From: Streptomyces cyaneochromogenes
GTDB lineage: Bacteria; Actinomycetota; Actinomycetes; Streptomycetales; Streptomycetaceae
Reading direction: 5' to 3'
NCBI RefSeq assembly: GCF_003963535.1
Contig: NZ_CP034539.1
Span: 5,084,001 to 5,148,000, forward strand
DNA length: 64,000 nucleotides
Positions 60,575 to 64,000 of this stretch are shown here, piece by piece (position 1 is the first letter of the stretch; every line of letters starts with the position of its first letter). The notes beneath the pieces were generated by a model that saw nothing but the letters and a program-made list of their open reading frames with translations, was not told the DNA's origin and searched no databases. Made by a program: the position numbers and the translations under genes.

Positions 60575-61924
60575 GTGATGGGGCGGCGTACGGCGCGGTG
60601 GCGCCGCGAGAGGGCGCGGCGTGGTCATCGCGAGCGCTCGGTACGCGCGCGTGCGGCCCTCGTCGGCGCGGCCTTGCTGCTGTGTACGACAGCTGCCCTG
60701 CCGGCCCAGCCCGCACTCGCGGCAGGAACGCCCAGCCCCTACGCCTTCGCACCGGACGCGCGCCCGGTCACGGGCACGACGAGCACCAGCGGCGCCGCGG
60801 CCCTCACGCCCGGATCGACGTACAAGAGCTCCCTGCCGAGCAGCGGCCAGATCCACTACAGCCTCGACCTCGACGCCACCTCTGACGCGTACGTCTCCGT
60901 GACCGCGATCCCCACCCCCGGCAGCACCTTCACCGCTCGCGACGGCATCAGGGTGTCCGTGGAGGACCCCGACGGCCGTTCGTGCTCCCTCGAAACCGAG
61001 ACCTTGGACGCCGTCCGCAGCGCGCGCCCGATCGCGGTGTGGGGCGTGCGCGAAGTCTCCGCACACCGGACTCGCTGCAACAGCGCGGGCACCTACCACG
61101 TGATCGTCGAGCGCGTCCGTGCGGCGGACTCCGCGCCGGACACCTGGGACCTGGAGCTCTTCGCCACCTCGGAGCCGCCCCTGCGACAGACCGGCGAGAC
61201 AACCGCCCCCGAAGCCTGGAACTCCGCCTCTCCGGCCCCCCTCACCGACGAGGACGTGCCCCGCGAAGGCGGCTCCGGCTTCACCTCGGCGGTATCCGCA
61301 GGCCAGGGCGTCTGGAGTTCCGCCATCGAACCCGGCGGAACGCTCTTCTACAAGGTGCCCCTCGACTGGGGCCGCCAGCTGTACGCCACCGCCGAACTGG
61401 GCGGCCCCAGCGGCGACGGATACACGGTCGGCGCCCTCAACCTCGCGCTCTACAACCCCGCGCGCGGCCTCGTCGACGACACGAGCGCCAACTACAGGGG
61501 CAAACGGACGGCCGCCGAACTCGCCCCCCTCCCCCCGGTCGCGTACGAGAACCGGTACGCCAAGGCCGAACGGTTCCGCGCCATGCGGTTCGCCGGGTCC
61601 TACTACCTCGTGATCCACCTCGCTGCCGGAATCGCCGAGAGGTACGGCGACGGGCCGTTCGAGCTGACATTGCGCGTGCGGGTGGGGGGCGAGGAGGCGG
61701 CCGGTCCCGGTTACGCGGGGGAGTCCGAGCCCAGAGGTCTCTTCCAGGTTGCGGCGAGCGACCGGGAAGCGGCCGCGGGGAACGGGCCTGCGGACGGGAC
61801 CGGGGGCGGCGGTGACGCTGCGATGACCGTGCTCGCGGTGAGCGGGATCGGGGCGGGGACTCTGGTGCTGGTGGTGCTGGGGGTGTGGGCGGTGGTGGCT
61901 CGGCGGAGGGTTGGGGCCTGGTAG
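60575..61924 (+). CDS. Exported, C-terminally membrane-anchored beta-rich protein, function unknown
   Basis: 449 residues. A very basic start leads to the signal segment 'ARAALVGAALLLCTTAALPAQPALA'. Two related beta-sandwich regions follow (about 65-200: 'GSTYKSSLPSSGQIHYSLDLD...VSVEDPDGRSC'; about 240-385: 'GQGVWSSAIEPGGTLFYKVPLDWGRQLYATAELGGP'), each opening with a Gly-rich turn and 'hY/F-x-hxLD'. A Gly/Ala linker and a final span 'VLAVSGIGAGTLVLVVLGVWAVVARRR' end it. The repeats look like PPC-type or carbohydrate-binding modules. GTG 60575 or ATG 60578, with AGGAG 6-9 bases upstream. Convergent with the kinase gene. Confidence 0.75.
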   Translation: MMGRRTARWRRERARRGHRERSVRARAALVGAALLLCTTAALPAQPALAAGTPSPYAFAPDARPVTGTTSTSGAAALTPGSTYKSSLPSSGQIHYSLDLDATSDAYVSVTAIPTPGSTFTARDGIRVSVEDPDGRSCSLETETLDAVRSARPIAVWGVREVSAHRTRCNSAGTYHVIVERVRAADSAPDTWDLELFATSEPPLRQTGETTAPEAWNSASPAPLTDEDVPREGGSGFTSAVSAGQGVWSSAIEPGGTLFYKVPLDWGRQLYATAELGGPSGDGYTVGALNLALYNPARGLVDDTSANYRGKRTAAELAPLPPVAYENRYAKAERFRAMRFAGSYYLVIHLAAGIAERYGDGPFELTLRVRVGGEEAAGPGYAGESEPRGLFQVAASDREAAAGNGPADGTGGGGDAAMTVLAVSGIGAGTLVLVVLGVWAVVARRRVGAW

Positions 61925-61995
61925 GGCCGGGGGACAGGCGATCACGGCTTCGCAGGGGGCGGGACCGTGTGCGTACGGGCCCGCGGTGAGCGATG

Positions 61996-63768
61996 TCAGA
62001 TGTGGGCCAGCGCCCAGAACCCCACGGCGTAGCAGGCCAGCGCCAGCAGCAGGAGTGGTACCGCCACCTTGGCGGGCGGGCCTGGGCGGCGTGCGAGGTC
62101 CTGGGTGGCCCGGCGGGCGGCGCGATGGCTGCCGCGGCGGTGCTGCTGCGGAATTGGGGGCGCCGAAGGTGGAACCTGCGGGCTCTGAGCGGTGTACGAA
62201 GCAGTAGAGGCATCGACGAGCTGGTGTGGCGTCGGCGTCGGCGTAGGTGTCGGCGTCTGCGTCGATGGCTGGGCCGGGTACTGCGGGGCGTGCGCAGGAG
62301 GGGAGGACAGGACGTGAGTGGTGTCGTAGGGGGAGACGTGAGCGGAGTGGTACCGCGCGTCCTGGTGTGCCTGTGCCTGTGCCTGTGCCTGGGGCTGGCC
62401 TTGAGCTTGCTCTGGCTGTCCCTGGCCGTGCGCCTGCGGGTGGAGCGGTGCCTGTACCGGGTACGGCTGCGGAGAGGGCGTTCGAGTCTGAGGGGAGGAG
62501 CCGGTGTCCTGAGGCGGCGGCAGATGGAAGCTGCCGGTGTCCGACATGCTCTGGGCCCCGCTGCTGTCGCCGGACCGCGGGGGGACGGACGACTCCCGGG
62601 CGGCGGACGGTTGGGGCCCCGGCGGCGGCATGTGCGGGGTTGGCGGCATGTGCGGCGTACGCCAGGACTGGGACGCCGTGACGTCAGCAGCAGGAACCGG
62701 CCCGGCGACGCCACGGCGTGGATCGCTCGATGCGATGCCGGCGGACCCGGTGTCTGTCCGCGAGTAGCCGGCACCCAAGCGTCCAGAGTCGTCGCCCCTC
62801 GATCCGGACCCGGTGACATCCGCCCCCACCGTGCCCGCCCCGAACTGCCGGGAGCCACCCCTGCCCCCTTCGACTCCCGGAGCCGGTTTGAGCGGCCCGC
62901 CCGGCCCGTACCCCGGTGGCAGTGGCCCGAGTTGGTCGAAGATCTCGATCAGTTCGTCGTCGGGACCGGCTTCCGGCAGAAGCTCCGCGGCCGAGGCGAG
63001 AGCCTTGCGCGCACCCGTGGCCGTGCGGAACCGCGCATGCGGATCCGGCTGCAGCAGCGAGGCCACCACCTGCCACAGCGGTTCGGGAATTCCCTTGGGC
63101 GCACCGGGAGTTCCGTGCTCGGCGAAGTACTGGATGAGCGCCTTGGAATCAGGCTTGGCGCCCTCCAGCAGATACAGCGCGACCAGTCCTACCGCGAACA
63201 GGTCGGCCGGGAAGTCCGGTTCCGCGCCCATGAGTTGCTCGGGCGCGAGGTAACCGGGCGTTCCCACCACGAGGTTGGTCTCGGTCAGGCGCGGCTCGCC
63301 CAGCCGCATCGCGATACCGAAGTCGGACAGGCGCAGCCGCGGGCGCGCTGTGCCGGTGGCCTCGAGGAGCAGGTTGGCCGGCTTGACGTCCCGGTGGACG
63401 ACACCCTCCGCGTGCACCGCGGCCAGACCCGCGAGGAGCTGGTCGAGGAGCGTGCAGACGAAGGAGGGTGGCAAGGGGCCGTAGTCCCCGATGAGATGGA
63501 CCAGCGAACCACCGGCCACCAGGTCCATGGTGAACAGGACCTTGTCGTCGTCGGCGGCCCAGCTGGCGGGCGCGAGCACATGGGGATGATCGATCCGCAG
63601 GGCCTGCTCGCGGACGAACCGCAGCAGCGAGTGCGCGTCGCTCTGCTGCAGCACCTTGGCAGCCACGTACCTGCGGCGGCGGTGGTCCCAGGCACGCCAG
63701 ACGGCGCCGACGCCTCCGCGTCCGATCGGGTCGACCAGTTCGTACCGGCCGGCGAAGACCTCACCCAT
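61996..63768 (-). CDS. Ser/Thr protein kinase with C-terminal membrane anchor
   Basis: 590 residues. Kinase domain about 1-265: G-loop 'IGRGGVGAVWRAWD', 'YVAAKVL' Lys, catalytic 'VVHRDVKPANLLLE', 'LSDFGIAM', 'GTPGYLAPEQLMG'. All catalytic residues are present. A disordered region of about 300 residues is rich in Pro/Gln/Gly/Ser (runs of QAQ and TPTPTP). The only span is at the extreme C-terminus ('VAVPLLLLALACYAVGFWALAHI'), so there is no external sensor domain, unlike PASTA kinases. ATG 63768 has GGAGGAG upstream. It could act on FHA-domain or envelope proteins; no substrate can be deduced. Confidence 0.92.
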   Translation of the reverse strand: MGEVFAGRYELVDPIGRGGVGAVWRAWDHRRRRYVAAKVLQQSDAHSLLRFVREQALRIDHPHVLAPASWAADDDKVLFTMDLVAGGSLVHLIGDYGPLPPSFVCTLLDQLLAGLAAVHAEGVVHRDVKPANLLLEATGTARPRLRLSDFGIAMRLGEPRLTETNLVVGTPGYLAPEQLMGAEPDFPADLFAVGLVALYLLEGAKPDSKALIQYFAEHGTPGAPKGIPEPLWQVVASLLQPDPHARFRTATGARKALASAAELLPEAGPDDELIEIFDQLGPLPPGYGPGGPLKPAPGVEGGRGGSRQFGAGTVGADVTGSGSRGDDSGRLGAGYSRTDTGSAGIASSDPRRGVAGPVPAADVTASQSWRTPHMPPTPHMPPPGPQPSAARESSVPPRSGDSSGAQSMSDTGSFHLPPPQDTGSSPQTRTPSPQPYPVQAPLHPQAHGQGQPEQAQGQPQAQAQAQAHQDARYHSAHVSPYDTTHVLSSPPAHAPQYPAQPSTQTPTPTPTPTPHQLVDASTASYTAQSPQVPPSAPPIPQQHRRGSHRAARRATQDLARRPGPPAKVAVPLLLLALACYAVGFWALAHI

Positions 63769-64000
63769 GGTTGCGCGTCGCTCCTCCCCCTTCGGTTACC
63801 CCCTTGCTTCCCCCTCGACGAGCGATACGACTCCCCCTCGCCGGCCTCCTTCACCCCCGGACGGATTCCTCCCAGGACTCCTGCGGCCGGCTCCCCCGTC
63901 ACCGACTCCCGGCCCGACCCCCTCGCCGAGCTACACGCCCCCGTCGTGCAGCTCACCGCGAACGTGTCGGCCAGACGCCCGTGTGACCTCGCCGCTGAGC
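63769..64000. other. Upstream region of the kinase gene, window end
   Basis: 232 bp, C-rich and probably the kinase promoter region. I see no complete gene or clear promoter; the next gene lies outside. Confidence 0.35.

Noticed and set aside
61911..62681. Plus-strand open frames opposite the kinase C-terminal region
   Set aside because: Low-complexity shadows of the Pro/Gln-rich kinase linker without ribosome binding sites.

Overview
The window is high-GC DNA with GTG starts, strong purine-rich ribosome binding sites and the gene order of a Streptomyces chromosome core around oriC. The order dnaB / rplI-rpsR-ssb-rpsF / femX / PBP / padR-ino1 / pcnA / DUF6049-murJ-pseudokinase-sigM-anti-sigma-trxB-trxA / parB-parA-rsmG-jag-yidC-yidD-rnpA-rpmH / dnaA-oriC-dnaN-gnd-recF-dciA-gyrB-gyrA-DUF3566-tRNA-Ile is the one known from Streptomyces. 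Part of it (pcnA to gyrA) is shared with mycobacteria. I see no insertion sequence, prophage, CRISPR array or rRNA operon.

Left part (1-11.3 kb): small accessory-type metabolic and regulatory genes. These are a LysR regulator cut by the window edge, a NUDIX hydrolase, a flavohaemoglobin-like protein with a long disordered N-terminus, a HAD phosphatase, acetyltransferases, a heme-binding HbpS/GlcG-like protein, a divergent MFS/MarR pair and a serine beta-lactamase-fold hydrolase, followed by the replicative helicase gene dnaB. The dnaB upstream region carries an unexpected cluster of DnaA-box-like sequences.

Middle (11.3-38 kb): a MATE exporter, the ribosomal protein/ssb operon, and cell-envelope genes (FemX-like, alanine-racemase-fold protein, GT87-like membrane protein, bifunctional PBP). 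Then come PadR-ino1 behind a perfect palindromic operator, an MFS protein, an LppU-like protein, pcnA and a 10-kb plus-strand block. That block runs from the DUF6049 protein through MurJ, a separate pseudokinase, SigM and its anti-sigma factor to the thioredoxin system, and trxB has a textbook SigR promoter. The plus-strand block faces the fork arriving from oriC.

Right part (38-64 kb): parAB and the rsmG-to-rpmH operon diverge from dnaA. oriC lies between dnaA and dnaN with many degenerate DnaA boxes. dnaN, gnd, recF, dciA, gyrB and gyrA follow co-directionally. Beyond the tRNA-Ile are an ATPase, a DUF6344-like small exported protein, a DLW-39-type mini-protein, a membrane-anchored exported protein and a Ser/Thr kinase.

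Twelve perfect parS centromere sites (GTTTCACGTGAAAC) and two one-mismatch copies lie between 0.7 and 41.4 kb. I saw none on the gyrBA side. Several are embedded in terminator-like palindromes between convergent genes. The window is essentially housekeeping, and its interest lies in the DNA-site architecture (parS, DnaA boxes) and in a few poorly understood envelope genes rather than in a new defence or biosynthetic system.
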